27,532 bases of DNA from CAYMCQ01 sp964389025 (lineage in GTDB: Bacteria; Verrucomicrobiota; Verrucomicrobiia; Limisphaerales; CAYMCQ01). Both the position numbers and the translations under genes were made by a program. The stretch's first letter is position 1. Each line of letters starts with the position of its first letter. This document shows positions 7,986 to 14,798 of the stretch, one piece after another. Under the pieces are notes generated by a model. That model was given only the letters and a program-made list of their open reading frames with translations. It had not been told where the DNA came from and did no database searches. The stretch spans positions 1 to 27,532 of the forward strand of contig CAYMCQ010000056.1 of NCBI GenBank assembly GCA_964389025.1. Reading direction: 5' to 3'.

Positions 7986-9068
7986 TTGGACAAAGTTATG
8001 GCCGCAAAATCCGCTGAAAAAACCGCTTCCGAAACTAAAACTGAAACCGCCAAGGCCAATTCCAGCCGCACGCGCGAACTGGACGCCGCCATCGCCAGCA
8101 TCACCAAAACCTACGGCGACGGCAGCATCATGCGCCTCGGCGACGCGCAATCGAAGGTGAAGATCGGCGTGATTCCGACCGGCGCGCTCGCGCTGGACTT
8201 GGCGCTGGGCGTCGGCGGATTGCCGCGTGGTCGCGTCGTGGAGATTTTCGGGCCGGAGTCGTCGGGCAAAACGACCTTGATGCTGCACGTCATCGCCAAC
8301 GCGCAAAAAGCCGGCGGACTGGCGGCGTTCATTGACGCGGAGCACGCGCTCGATCCAGCCTACGCGAAAAAACTTGGCGTGAATCTGGACGACTTGCTCG
8401 TGTCGCAACCAGACAGCGGCGAAGAGGCTTTGACGATTTGCGAAACGCTCGCGCGCTCGAACGCGCTCGACGTGATCGTGATTGATTCCGTCGCCGCGCT
8501 CGTGCCGAAAGCCGAACTCGAAGGCGAGATGGGCATGGCCACGATGGGAATGCAGGCGCGTTTGATGAGCCAGGCGTTGCGCAAGCTGACGGCTCTTTTG
8601 GGCAAGTCAAAGACCACTTGCATTTTTACAAACCAGTTGCGCGAAAAAGTCGGCGTGATGTTCGGCAATCCCGAGACGACGCCGGGCGGCAAGGCCTTGA
8701 AATTTTACGCAAGCGTCCGCCTCGACATCCGCCGCAAAGACACGCTCAAGGACGCGGCGCAAAATGCCATCGGCAATCACGTCAGGGTAAAGGTCGTGAA
8801 GAACAAGGTCGCGCCGCCCTTCGCGGAAGCCGAGTTCGACATCATCTACAATCACGGCATCAACAAGGAAGGCTGCATCCTCGACGTAGGCATCGCAAGC
8901 GGCGCAGTGGACAAGAAAGGCGCATGGCTGCAATTCAACGGCGAGTTGATCGGCCAGGGAAAAGAAGCCGCGCAAAAAGCGATGGCCGAACAACCGGCGT
9001 TGACTGGAAAAATCATCGAAGCAATTCTCGCCAGGCGCGCTGGTGCCGCCGCGCAGGCTCAAGCCTGA
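7986..9068 (+). CDS. recA: Recombinase RecA
   Basis: Forms filaments on single-stranded DNA, catalyses strand exchange and activates the SOS response. 360 residues from a TTG at 7986, or 356 from the ATG at 7998. The TTG is preferred because GAAGGA at 7974-7979 lies 6 bases upstream of it but 18 from the ATG. Motifs: Walker A 'GPESSGKT' (89-96), 'FIDAEHALDP' (catalytic Glu), Walker B 'VIVIDSVAAL', L1 region 'EGEMGMATMGMQARLMSQ', L2 region 'FTNQLREKVGVMFGNPETTPGG', and the C-terminal domain to 'IIEAILARRAG'. The usual GDS/GDT of loop L1 is GMA here. A low-complexity Lys/Glu/Thr/Ala N-terminal tail of about 25 residues precedes the core. It is convergent with ligA, with only 3 bases between the stops. 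Confidence 0.98.
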   Translation: MDKVMAAKSAEKTASETKTETAKANSSRTRELDAAIASITKTYGDGSIMRLGDAQSKVKIGVIPTGALALDLALGVGGLPRGRVVEIFGPESSGKTTLMLHVIANAQKAGGLAAFIDAEHALDPAYAKKLGVNLDDLLVSQPDSGEEALTICETLARSNALDVIVIDSVAALVPKAELEGEMGMATMGMQARLMSQALRKLTALLGKSKTTCIFTNQLREKVGVMFGNPETTPGGKALKFYASVRLDIRRKDTLKDAAQNAIGNHVRVKVVKNKVAPPFAEAEFDIIYNHGINKEGCILDVGIASGAVDKKGAWLQFNGELIGQGKEAAQKAMAEQPALTGKIIEAILARRAGAAAQAQA

Positions 9069-9071
9069 AAA

Positions 9072-11198
9072 TTATTCGCCGCACATCTTCAGAAATTCTT
9101 TCTCGTCAATGGTCTTCACGCCGAGCTTTTGGGCTTTGTCGAGTTTTGAACCGGCCTCGTCGCCAGCCAGAACAAAATCCGTTTTCTTGCTCACGCTGCC
9201 GCTGACTTTGCCGCCGAGTGATTCGATTTTTGCCGTCGCATCTTCACGCGTCAGCGACGGCAACGTGCCGGTCAGCACAAAGGTTTTTCCGGCGAACGGC
9301 CCGGCTGGAGCTTGCGGCCGGTAAAGTTCGGATTTGAAATTCAATCCAGCCTTGCGCAACTGCTCGATGAGCCTGCGGTTCACGCTGTCGCCGTGCCACT
9401 GCACGATGCTGCGCGCGATGACTTCGCCGATGTCGTCGGCTTCCACGAGCTGTTCCGCGCTTGCGGCGAAGATGTCGTCGAGCGACGCGAAATGTCTGCC
9501 GAGCGATTTCGCCGCGCCCGCGCCGACGTGCAAAATACCGAGGCCAAACAACACGCGCCATGCGTCGCGGGTTTTGCTCGCTGCAATCGCGTCGAGAAAA
9601 TTTTGAGCGGACTTCTCGCCCATGCGTTCGAGGTTCATCAACTCATCCTGCTTGAGCCGGTAAAGTTCCGCGACGTTTTGGACAAGTCCGCTTGCGACAA
9701 GCTGCCTCGCCAAAACTTCGCCGCCGCCCTCGATGTCCATCGCGCCGCGCGAGCACCAATGCTCGATGCGCCCGCGGACTTGCGCCGGGCAATCGGGATT
9801 CGGACAGCGCCAGACCGCGCCTTCTTCCTCGTCGCCGCCGATTTCCTTGGAAATTTTCGAGCCGCATTCGGGACACTTTTTTGGAAACTGAAATGAAATT
9901 TCTTTTCCGGCGCGCTTCGTCAACACCACATCCATAACTTCAGGAATCACCTCGCCCGCCTTTTGGATCGTCACCGTGTCGCCGATGCGGATGTCCTTGG
10001 TGCGGATGAAATCTTCATTGTGCAACGTCGCGCGGCTGATGGTGCTGCCGGCGAGAAACACCGGCTCAAGTTCCGCCACGGGCGTCAGCGCGCCGGTGCG
10101 TCCGACTTGAATGGTGATGGCTTTGAGTTTCGTTTCGGATTGTTCGGCGGCGTATTTGTAAGCCATTGCCCAACGCGGCGCCTTGGCGGTGAACCCGGCG
10201 CGCTCGCGTTGCGAAAGGTTGTTGAGCTTGATGACTGCGCCGTCGGTTTCATAAACGAACTTGCGGCGAATCTTGTCCAGTTCATCAATCGCCGCGATCA
10301 ATTCATCAGTGGATTTGCAGAGCCAGATTTTTTCCGGCGTCTTGAATCCCAGCGACTTGAGCCACGACAAAACGTCGCTGTGCGTTTGCGGAAAGGCTCG
10401 CCCCTCACCTTTCATCCTCTCCCCATCCGATGGGGAGAGGAACGAGGAGAGGGGCGCTTCAATTCTTCCCGTTCCGTAAATGACGATGTCGAGCGGACGT
10501 TTCGCGACGAGTTTTGGGTCGAGTTGCTTCAGCGAACCGGCGGCGGAGTTGCGAGGGTTTGCAAAAGTTGGTTCGCCTGCGGCTTTGCGTTCTGCGTTGA
10601 GTTTCTCGAAGCCGGATTTCGTCATGAAAACTTCGCCGCGAACTTCCAATAAAGCAGGACAGGCTTCCAGCCTGTCCCGGTCTCTATTTTGGGCAGGCTG
10701 GAAGTCTGCCCTACTTTGAAGTCGCGTCGGGATCGAGCGGATTGTTTTCAGATTCACCGTGATGTCGTCGCCGGTCGTGCCGTCGCCGCGAGTCGCGCCG
10801 CAAGTGAACGCGCCGTTCTCGTAGCGGAGATTGATGGCCACGCCGTCCACTTTTGGCTCGACGACCCATTCGAGTTTCTCGTCCGGCAAAAGTTTTTGGA
10901 CGCGGTTGACGAAATCGCACACTTCCTCCTGCGAATAGGTGTTGTCCAGACTCAGCATCGGCACGAGATGCTGCACCTGCTTGAATTCCTTCAATGGCTC
11001 ACCGCTCACACGCTGGCTCGGCGAATCCGGCGTGATGAGTTCGGGAAATTGTTTTTCGAGATCGAGCAACTCGTGATAAAGCCGGTCATAGTCGCGGTCG
11101 CTGATTTTTGGCTGCGCCAGAACGTAGTAGGCGTGGTCGTGCTCGCGGATTTGTCCGACGAGTTCCGCGTGACGAGCTTTGGCTTCAGCGAGAGTCAT
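9072..11198 (-). CDS. ligA: NAD-dependent DNA ligase
   Basis: Seals nicks in duplex DNA with NAD+. I place the start at the ATG at 11198 (MTLAEAKARH); the open frame continues upstream only because a GCGCAAAG array happens to be translatable. At 708 residues it is longer than the usual roughly 670. Domains: Ia (1-70, 'DHAYYVLAQPKISDRDYD'), adenylation domain with K116 in 'EPKVDG' and 'GATRGDGTTGDD', OB fold ('QVGRTGALTPVAEL'), zinc finger with C442, C445, C465 and C470, HhH region (from about residue 480) and a C-terminal BRCT domain ('GKTFVLTGTLPSLTREDA'). Two short segments, residues about 162-183 and 248-269, are encoded by palindromic repeats and have no counterpart in typical LigA. All catalytic motifs are intact, so the enzyme is probably functional. 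Confidence 0.96.
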   Translation of the reverse strand: MTLAEAKARHAELVGQIREHDHAYYVLAQPKISDRDYDRLYHELLDLEKQFPELITPDSPSQRVSGEPLKEFKQVQHLVPMLSLDNTYSQEEVCDFVNRVQKLLPDEKLEWVVEPKVDGVAINLRYENGAFTCGATRGDGTTGDDITVNLKTIRSIPTRLQSRADFQPAQNRDRDRLEACPALLEVRGEVFMTKSGFEKLNAERKAAGEPTFANPRNSAAGSLKQLDPKLVAKRPLDIVIYGTGRIEAPLSSFLSPSDGERMKGEGRAFPQTHSDVLSWLKSLGFKTPEKIWLCKSTDELIAAIDELDKIRRKFVYETDGAVIKLNNLSQRERAGFTAKAPRWAMAYKYAAEQSETKLKAITIQVGRTGALTPVAELEPVFLAGSTISRATLHNEDFIRTKDIRIGDTVTIQKAGEVIPEVMDVVLTKRAGKEISFQFPKKCPECGSKISKEIGGDEEEGAVWRCPNPDCPAQVRGRIEHWCSRGAMDIEGGGEVLARQLVASGLVQNVAELYRLKQDELMNLERMGEKSAQNFLDAIAASKTRDAWRVLFGLGILHVGAGAAKSLGRHFASLDDIFAASAEQLVEADDIGEVIARSIVQWHGDSVNRRLIEQLRKAGLNFKSELYRPQAPAGPFAGKTFVLTGTLPSLTREDATAKIESLGGKVSGSVSKKTDFVLAGDEAGSKLDKAQKLGVKTIDEKEFLKMCGE
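10399..10456. repeat. In-frame palindromic element in ligA (GGGGAGAGG family)
   Basis: Nested inverted repeat: a 12-bp inner stem (10416-10427 with 10429-10440) and an 8-bp outer stem (10399-10406 with 10449-10456). It encodes about 20 residues of LigA (APLSSFLSPSDGERMKGEGR) between 'YGTGRIE' and the conserved 'THSDVLSWL' segment. It is related in core sequence to the CCCTCTCCC elements at 13696-13800 and 14189-14350. Confidence 0.85.
10654..10714. repeat. In-frame palindromic element in ligA (GCCTGTCC family)
   Basis: Arms 10656-10678 and 10691-10712 are near-perfect inverted copies, and each arm is itself palindromic (for example GGACAGGCT with AGCCTGTCC). Read on the ligA strand it encodes about 20 residues including 'DRLEACPALL', directly before the conserved 'EVRGEVFM' motif. 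No stop codon or frame change is introduced. Confidence 0.85.
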
Positions 11199-11211
11199 TT
11201 TGAGGAGGTTA

Positions 11212-11243
11212 GCGCAAAGGCGCAAAGGCGCAAAGGCGCAAAG
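11212..11243. repeat. GCGCAAAG tandem array, four units
   Basis: Four perfect 8-base units between the divergent ligA start (11198) and the thioredoxin-fold gene (11284). Degenerate related units occur at 11865-11904 and, inverted, at 11941-11973. It lies in the 5' leader of one or both genes. No function can be assigned from sequence. Confidence 0.9.
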
Positions 11244-11283
11244 GAACTGGACAATGTGCGCGAAGGATTTCAAATTTCCACCC

Positions 11284-11838
11284 ATGGCTCTGACACCTTC
11301 AAACATGCTGCCGCTCGGCACACCCGCGCCGGACTTCCGATTGCCGGACACAAATGGAAAAACTGTTTCGCTCGCGGATTTCAAGGACAAGCCGGCGTTG
11401 CTCGTCGTTTTCATGTGCAACCATTGCCCCTACGTGAAACACATCCGCGCCGGCCTCGCGCAACTGGCGCGCGACTACATCCCGCGCGGCGTCGCGATGA
11501 TCGGCATCAATTCCAACGACGCGAAAAATTATCCCGACGACAGCCCGGCGAAAATGGCCGAGGAAGTGAAATCCGCCGGCTACATTTTCCCGTATCTCTT
11601 CGACGAGACGCAGGCGGTGGCGAAAGCATATCGCGCCGCCTGCACGCCGGACATTTATCTTTTTGATCGCGGTCGCCGGCTCGTTTATCGCGGGCAATTC
11701 GACTCCAGCCGTCCCGGCAACGGAATTCCGGTGTCCGGAAAAGATTTGCGCGCCGCGCTGGACGCCGTGCTCGCCGGCAAACCGACTTCCACGATGCAAA
11801 CGCCGAGCATGGGCTGCAACATCAAGTGGAAGACGTAA
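11284..11838 (+). CDS. Thioredoxin-fold (AhpC/TSA-like) protein
   Basis: 184 residues from the ATG at 11284 (MALTPSNMLPLG); the upstream open extension is translated repeat and is not used. 'LGTPAPDFRLPDTNGKTVSLADFKDKPALLVVF' is the redoxin N-terminal segment. 'MCNHCPYVKH' carries a C-x-x-C pair (C45, C48) in the position of the thioredoxin active site, with Pro following the second Cys. 'GINSNDAKNYPDDSP', 'FPYLFDETQAVAKAY' and 'ACTPDIYLFD' (the cis-Pro loop) complete the fold. No signal peptide, so probably cytosolic. The CNHCPYV motif is typical of a widespread group of uncharacterised redoxins; thiol-disulfide or peroxide reduction is inferred. Divergent from ligA with an 85-base gap. Confidence 0.9.
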   Translation: MALTPSNMLPLGTPAPDFRLPDTNGKTVSLADFKDKPALLVVFMCNHCPYVKHIRAGLAQLARDYIPRGVAMIGINSNDAKNYPDDSPAKMAEEVKSAGYIFPYLFDETQAVAKAYRAACTPDIYLFDRGRRLVYRGQFDSSRPGNGIPVSGKDLRAALDAVLAGKPTSTMQTPSMGCNIKWKT

Positions 11839-11864
11839 ACGGGCGCTCTAACTAAATCATTTTC

Positions 11865-11973
11865 AACGCAAAGGCACCAAGACGCCAAGACGCCAAGACG
11901 CGAAGAATTTTTGATTCTAATTCCCAGTCTGTCTTTTCTGCAAACCTTTGCGTCTTTGCGCCTTTGCGTTAAA
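11865..11973. repeat. Inverted pair of CGCAAAG/CGCCAAGA arrays
   Basis: The left array (11865-11904) contains AACGCAAAGG followed by three ACGCCAAG-type units. The right array (11941-11973) is the reverse complement of the same motif (CCTTTGCG, CTTTGCG). About 36 bases of AT-rich DNA lie between. It fills the gap between the redoxin stop and the nagB GTG start, so the right arm ends about 10 bases before nagB. Confidence 0.8.
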
Positions 11974-11981
11974 GTCCGCAC

Positions 11982-12767
11982 GTGGAAGTAATCATACAAC
12001 CTAACAAAGATTCCGCCGCATCGCTCGTCGCGCGAATCATCGCAAAAGAAATTCGCGCACACACCAACCTCGTCCTCGGCCTCGCGACGGGCAAGACGAT
12101 GGAACTTGTTTATCGCCACCTCGTGCGGATGCATCGCGAGGAGAAGCTTGATTTCTCGCCCTGCCGCACGTTCAACCTCGACGAATACGTCGGCCTGCAG
12201 CCAACCGATGCGCACTCCTGCTGTCATTACCTGGAGGAACATTTTTTCCGGCATGTGAATATTGACCCGCGCAACAGGCATTGGCCCGACGGCCTTGCGA
12301 CCGACTTCGACGAGGAATGTCGCCGCTACGAGGCGGCGATTGCGCGCGCGGGCGGAATAGATTTGCAACTCCTCGGCATTGGCAAGACGGGGCACATCGG
12401 TTTCAACGAACCGCTCTCCGCGCTCCGCTCGCGCACGCGCGTGAAGGCGCTCACGCCCACGACGCTCAAGCAAAACGCGCCCGCGTTCGGCGGCGAAGAC
12501 AAGATGCCGCGCCGAGGCATCACGATGGGCGTGGGCACGATCATCGAAGCGCGCCGTTGCATCCTGCTGGCGACCGGCGACAGCAAGGCGGACGTCGTCG
12601 CGCAAGCCGTCGAAGGCCCCATCACGAGCATGGTGACGGCCACGGCGCTGCAACTTCATCCGCGCTGCACGGTGATAGTGGACGAGGAAGCCGGCGGGAA
12701 GTTGAAGGAGAAGGAATACTACCGCTGGATTTTCGAGAACGAGCCGGAGTGGGAGAGTTATCGGTGA
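11982..12767 (+). CDS. nagB: Glucosamine-6-phosphate deaminase
   Basis: Converts glucosamine-6-phosphate to fructose-6-phosphate and ammonia in amino-sugar catabolism; cytosolic. 261 residues from a GTG at 11982, close to the family length. Motifs: 'VLGLATGKTMELVY' (phosphate loop), 'TFNLDEYVGL' (catalytic Asp, part of the NagB signature), 'LLGIGKTGHIGFNEP' (catalytic His and Glu; family usually GIGxDGHI), 'SRTRVKALT' and 'ITMGVGTIIEA'. The deaminase has K-T where N-D or P-D is common before GHIGFNEP; this is probably tolerated. No nagA or transporter is adjacent. The closest upstream sequence is a repeat array, so any promoter must lie within or before it. Confidence 0.93.
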   Translation: MEVIIQPNKDSAASLVARIIAKEIRAHTNLVLGLATGKTMELVYRHLVRMHREEKLDFSPCRTFNLDEYVGLQPTDAHSCCHYLEEHFFRHVNIDPRNRHWPDGLATDFDEECRRYEAAIARAGGIDLQLLGIGKTGHIGFNEPLSALRSRTRVKALTPTTLKQNAPAFGGEDKMPRRGITMGVGTIIEARRCILLATGDSKADVVAQAVEGPITSMVTATALQLHPRCTVIVDEEAGGKLKEKEYYRWIFENEPEWESYR

Positions 12768-12818
12768 GAAAAAAATTCTTAATCCTAACAACAATCTTTT
12801 CGAGCTTAACCGACGTGC

Positions 12819-13277
12819 GTGAAACCATATCTCCGTGAAAAGTTAGATAGGCCATGCGAAGAACTATTCACAAAAGCTGCATGTCATATCTTCGCTGACG
12901 AACTCTTTTACAGACTGACCGAACAAGGATACCGCTTCAAGCGGGTCTCTCTTAAAAAGCCCATTCTCATCAAAGAGGCATTGCACGTTTATGTTGCGAA
13001 GGGTGATGTCATGATTGACGTAATCGGTCAGCGTTCAGAACAAAAGTATTTGGACTCTACAAAAGCGGAATGGACAAAGCCGGGCGATCCTGCGGATGTC
13101 GAAGTATTCGAATGCGATAGGGACCAATTATTCACTCCCGTCCCTCAAGACGATGACACCGAAAAAGGCTGTCGAAACAAATGGAATCTCCACGTTGATC
13201 AAGAATTTATCGCCGCTTGTCGAGAACGAGCAACTAGAGTGATTGACCAGAAACGGCAGACTTATGGTTTAGAATAA
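12819..13277 (+). CDS. Hypothetical protein with possible papain-like triad
   Basis: 152 residues from a GTG at 12819; no named family recognised. No signal peptide or membrane segment. The layout 'AACHIFADELFYRLTEQGY' (C22 at the start of a helix) followed by 'EALHVYVAKGDVMIDVIG' (H56 on a strand, D67 on the next) looks like the Cys-His-Asp arrangement of papain/transglutaminase-like folds, where the helix-capping Cys and the HVYV / D-V-x-G strands are diagnostic. The C-terminal half is charged (PQDDDTEKGCRNKW). This is inference from pattern only. AT content is higher than in nagB upstream and tauE downstream, fitting recent acquisition. It starts 51 bases after nagB on the same strand. Confidence 0.6.
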   Translation: MKPYLREKLDRPCEELFTKAACHIFADELFYRLTEQGYRFKRVSLKKPILIKEALHVYVAKGDVMIDVIGQRSEQKYLDSTKAEWTKPGDPADVEVFECDRDQLFTPVPQDDDTEKGCRNKWNLHVDQEFIAACRERATRVIDQKRQTYGLE

Positions 13278-13301
13278 AAAGACAGCACGCGCCTTTGTTT
13301 T

Positions 13302-14174
13302 TTATTTCGTCATCAACATCTTCACTCCCGCCACGACCAGCACCACCGCCAGCAATCGTCGCATCGTCATCGGCGCGAGGCGGCGGCTGCCGAGTTCCGA
13401 GCCGATGAGTCCGCCGATCAGCGCCGCCGGTCCCCACCACGCGATTTCGTGCGGCACTTTTTGCACGCTCGCCACGTGACCGAGCAGCCCGGCCAGCGAA
13501 TTCACGAGAATGAACACGACGGAGACGCCCGCCGTCTTGCGCGTGTCCGCCCAGCCAAGCAGCAGCAGAATCGGGCTGAGAAAGATTCCGCCGCCAACAC
13601 CAACCAGTCCGGACAACCAACCTATCGCCGCGCCGATAGTCATCGCGGGCAGAAGTGGAATTGGTTTTAGATTTGCAATAACCGCTGTGGCTTCTCCCTC
13701 TCCTCCATGCAATGGAGGAGAGGGCTGGGGAGAGGAGGAGCTTTTACTCGGCAACCCCTCTCCCTGACCCTCTCCCCGCTCCTGCGTCGCGGGGAGAGGG
13801 AAAAGGAGCTTTCGTTGAATTGAGGATTGCTTGATTGCGAGCCGAAACGCGGCAAACAGCAGGACAACGCCAAGAATAATTTTGTAAGTTTGAACCGGCA
13901 GCTTCATCGCGCCGCCGACGAACGCCAGCGGAATCGAAAGCACCGCGAACGGCCAGAAGATGTTCCACGAGAAATGTCCGTCGCGCGCGAAGCGGATCGT
14001 GCTGACGGTTGCAACGACGAGGTTCAAGACGAGCGCGGTCGGTTTCATCACATCCGGCGCAAGGCCGAACAGCGCCATCGCCGTGAGATAACCCGATCCA
14101 CCGCCGTGCCCGACGGAGGAATAGAGCAGCGCGGCGATGAGGATGAGAAGCGTTAGGAGAAACGTGTCGGTCAT
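13302..14174 (-). CDS. TauE/SafE family membrane permease
   Basis: Polytopic inner-membrane protein of the sulfite exporter TauE/SafE family, 290 residues. Two homologous halves are visible: the N-terminal repeat with 'YSSVGHGGGSGYLTAMALFGL' and 'KPTALVLNLVVAT', and the C-terminal repeat with 'IGWLSGLVGVGGGIFLSPIL' and 'TAGVSVVFILVNSLAGLLGH'. Around eight hydrophobic segments are predicted by eye. The loop between the halves (residues about 124-161) is encoded by two palindromic repeats and is rich in Ser, Pro, Gly and Glu. Members export sulfite, sulfoacetate or related anions; the substrate here is unknown and no sulfur metabolism genes are adjacent. It ends 24 bases from the hypothetical gene on the other strand (convergent). 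Confidence 0.92.
   Translation of the reverse strand: MTDTFLLTLLILIAALLYSSVGHGGGSGYLTAMALFGLAPDVMKPTALVLNLVVATVSTIRFARDGHFSWNIFWPFAVLSIPLAFVGGAMKLPVQTYKIILGVVLLFAAFRLAIKQSSIQRKLLFPLPATQERGEGQGEGLPSKSSSSPQPSPPLHGGEGEATAVIANLKPIPLLPAMTIGAAIGWLSGLVGVGGGIFLSPILLLLGWADTRKTAGVSVVFILVNSLAGLLGHVASVQKVPHEIAWWGPAALIGGLIGSELGSRRLAPMTMRRLLAVVLVVAGVKMLMTK
13696..13800. repeat. Paired palindromes (BIME-like) inside tauE/safE-type gene
   Basis: Hairpin 1: perfect 13-bp stem 13696-13708 with 13712-13724. Hairpin 2: perfect 12-bp stem 13768-13779 with 13789-13800. Each hairpin is flanked on its inner side by a GGGGAGAGG-type tail, so the two copies are in inverted orientation around a short spacer. The whole block reads in frame as a low-complexity loop of the permease. 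Confidence 0.88.
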
Positions 14175-14188
14175 CGTAAAAAGGAATT

Positions 14189-14350
14189 ACCCTCACCCTA
14201 ACCCTCTCCCGTCCGACGGGAGAGGGAACAGCAGGCGATAGTTTCTGTTATTGTTGACGAACATCTGGCAAACACAGCGCTCACTTTTTCCAAACGAACT
14301 GTGTGCGATTCTCCCTCTCCCGTCGGACGGGAGAGGGCCGGGGTGAGGGT
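14189..14350. repeat. Two inverted CCCTCACCC-hairpin elements flanking 86 bases
   Basis: The left copy (14189-14226) has a CCCTCACCC tail followed by a 25-base palindrome (14202-14226). The right copy has the same palindrome (14313-14337) followed by the inverted tail (to 14350). Between them are 86 unrelated AT-richer bases. The block occupies the whole space between the tauE start and the stop of the next minus-strand gene. It could block read-through from the upstream operon, or be a small non-autonomous repeat unit. No ORF in the spacer is convincing. Confidence 0.88.
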
Positions 14351-14357
14351 TCATCTT

Positions 14358-14789
14358 TCACGTCGCCTGTTTCCACGCCTCGCCTTGTTCCGTTTGCGGC
14401 GGCGCGTGCCGGACCAGAAGCGGAATGCTCATCTGCTCCTTGTCGTCGAGCGCGATGTCAATCGAGTAAAAGCCCGGCGTCTCGAACTTGAGTTGCTGGA
14501 TGTTGATGATGAAGTTGCGCGAGATGAAATGTGTTTCCTCCGGCAGCGCGACTTCGACGGGAATGTCCATGCTCGGCATGACGGGCTTGCCGTCTTCGTT
14601 CACGAAGGTGAGCTTGAGCTTGTGTTTGCCTTCCTCGCCGTTGGTGAACGTCGCGCGCATCGCGATGGAGCATTGCGGATGCACGGCGGGAAGTTGCTGC
14701 GTGATGATGGTGTCGAACGTGCCGAGGACGTTGAGCTTGCCCGCGCTGTCCGTCGCCGCGTCGCAGAGGACTGCCACTTGAATGTTCAT
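14358..14789 (-). CDS. Small conserved cytosolic protein (DUF6941-like)
   Basis: 143 residues, no signal peptide. The N-terminus 'MNIQVAVLCDAATDSAGKLNVLGTFDTI' matches a pattern known from small bacterial proteins in which a 'L-C-D-x-A ... G-K-L-N-(I/V)-x-G-x-F' start leads into a beta sandwich; I recall this as DUF6941 but could not check it. The rest has alternating strands ('IAMRATFTNGEEGKHKLKL', 'PGFYSIDIALDD'). No catalytic residues stand out. It begins 9 bases after the VanX-like gene stops, so it is the last gene of the cytochrome-VanX operon. Function unknown. Confidence 0.75.
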   Translation of the reverse strand: MNIQVAVLCDAATDSAGKLNVLGTFDTIITQQLPAVHPQCSIAMRATFTNGEEGKHKLKLTFVNEDGKPVMPSMDIPVEVALPEETHFISRNFIINIQQLKFETPGFYSIDIALDDKEQMSIPLLVRHAPPQTEQGEAWKQAT

Positions 14790-14798
14790 GGCTGATGA

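Noticed and set aside
11212..11243. CRISPR-like array
   Set aside because: Units are 8 bases with no spacers; it is a simple tandem repeat. No cas genes occur in the window.
11199..11420. N-terminal extension of the ligA frame
   Set aside because: It is a translation of the GCGCAAAG array and of antisense redoxin sequence; LigA starts normally at MTLAEAKARH.
10689..11666. Plus-strand open frame of 325 codons opposite ligA
   Set aside because: It runs antisense through conserved LigA motifs and into the redoxin gene in another frame, and its product is an Arg/His-rich shadow typical of GC-rich coding DNA.
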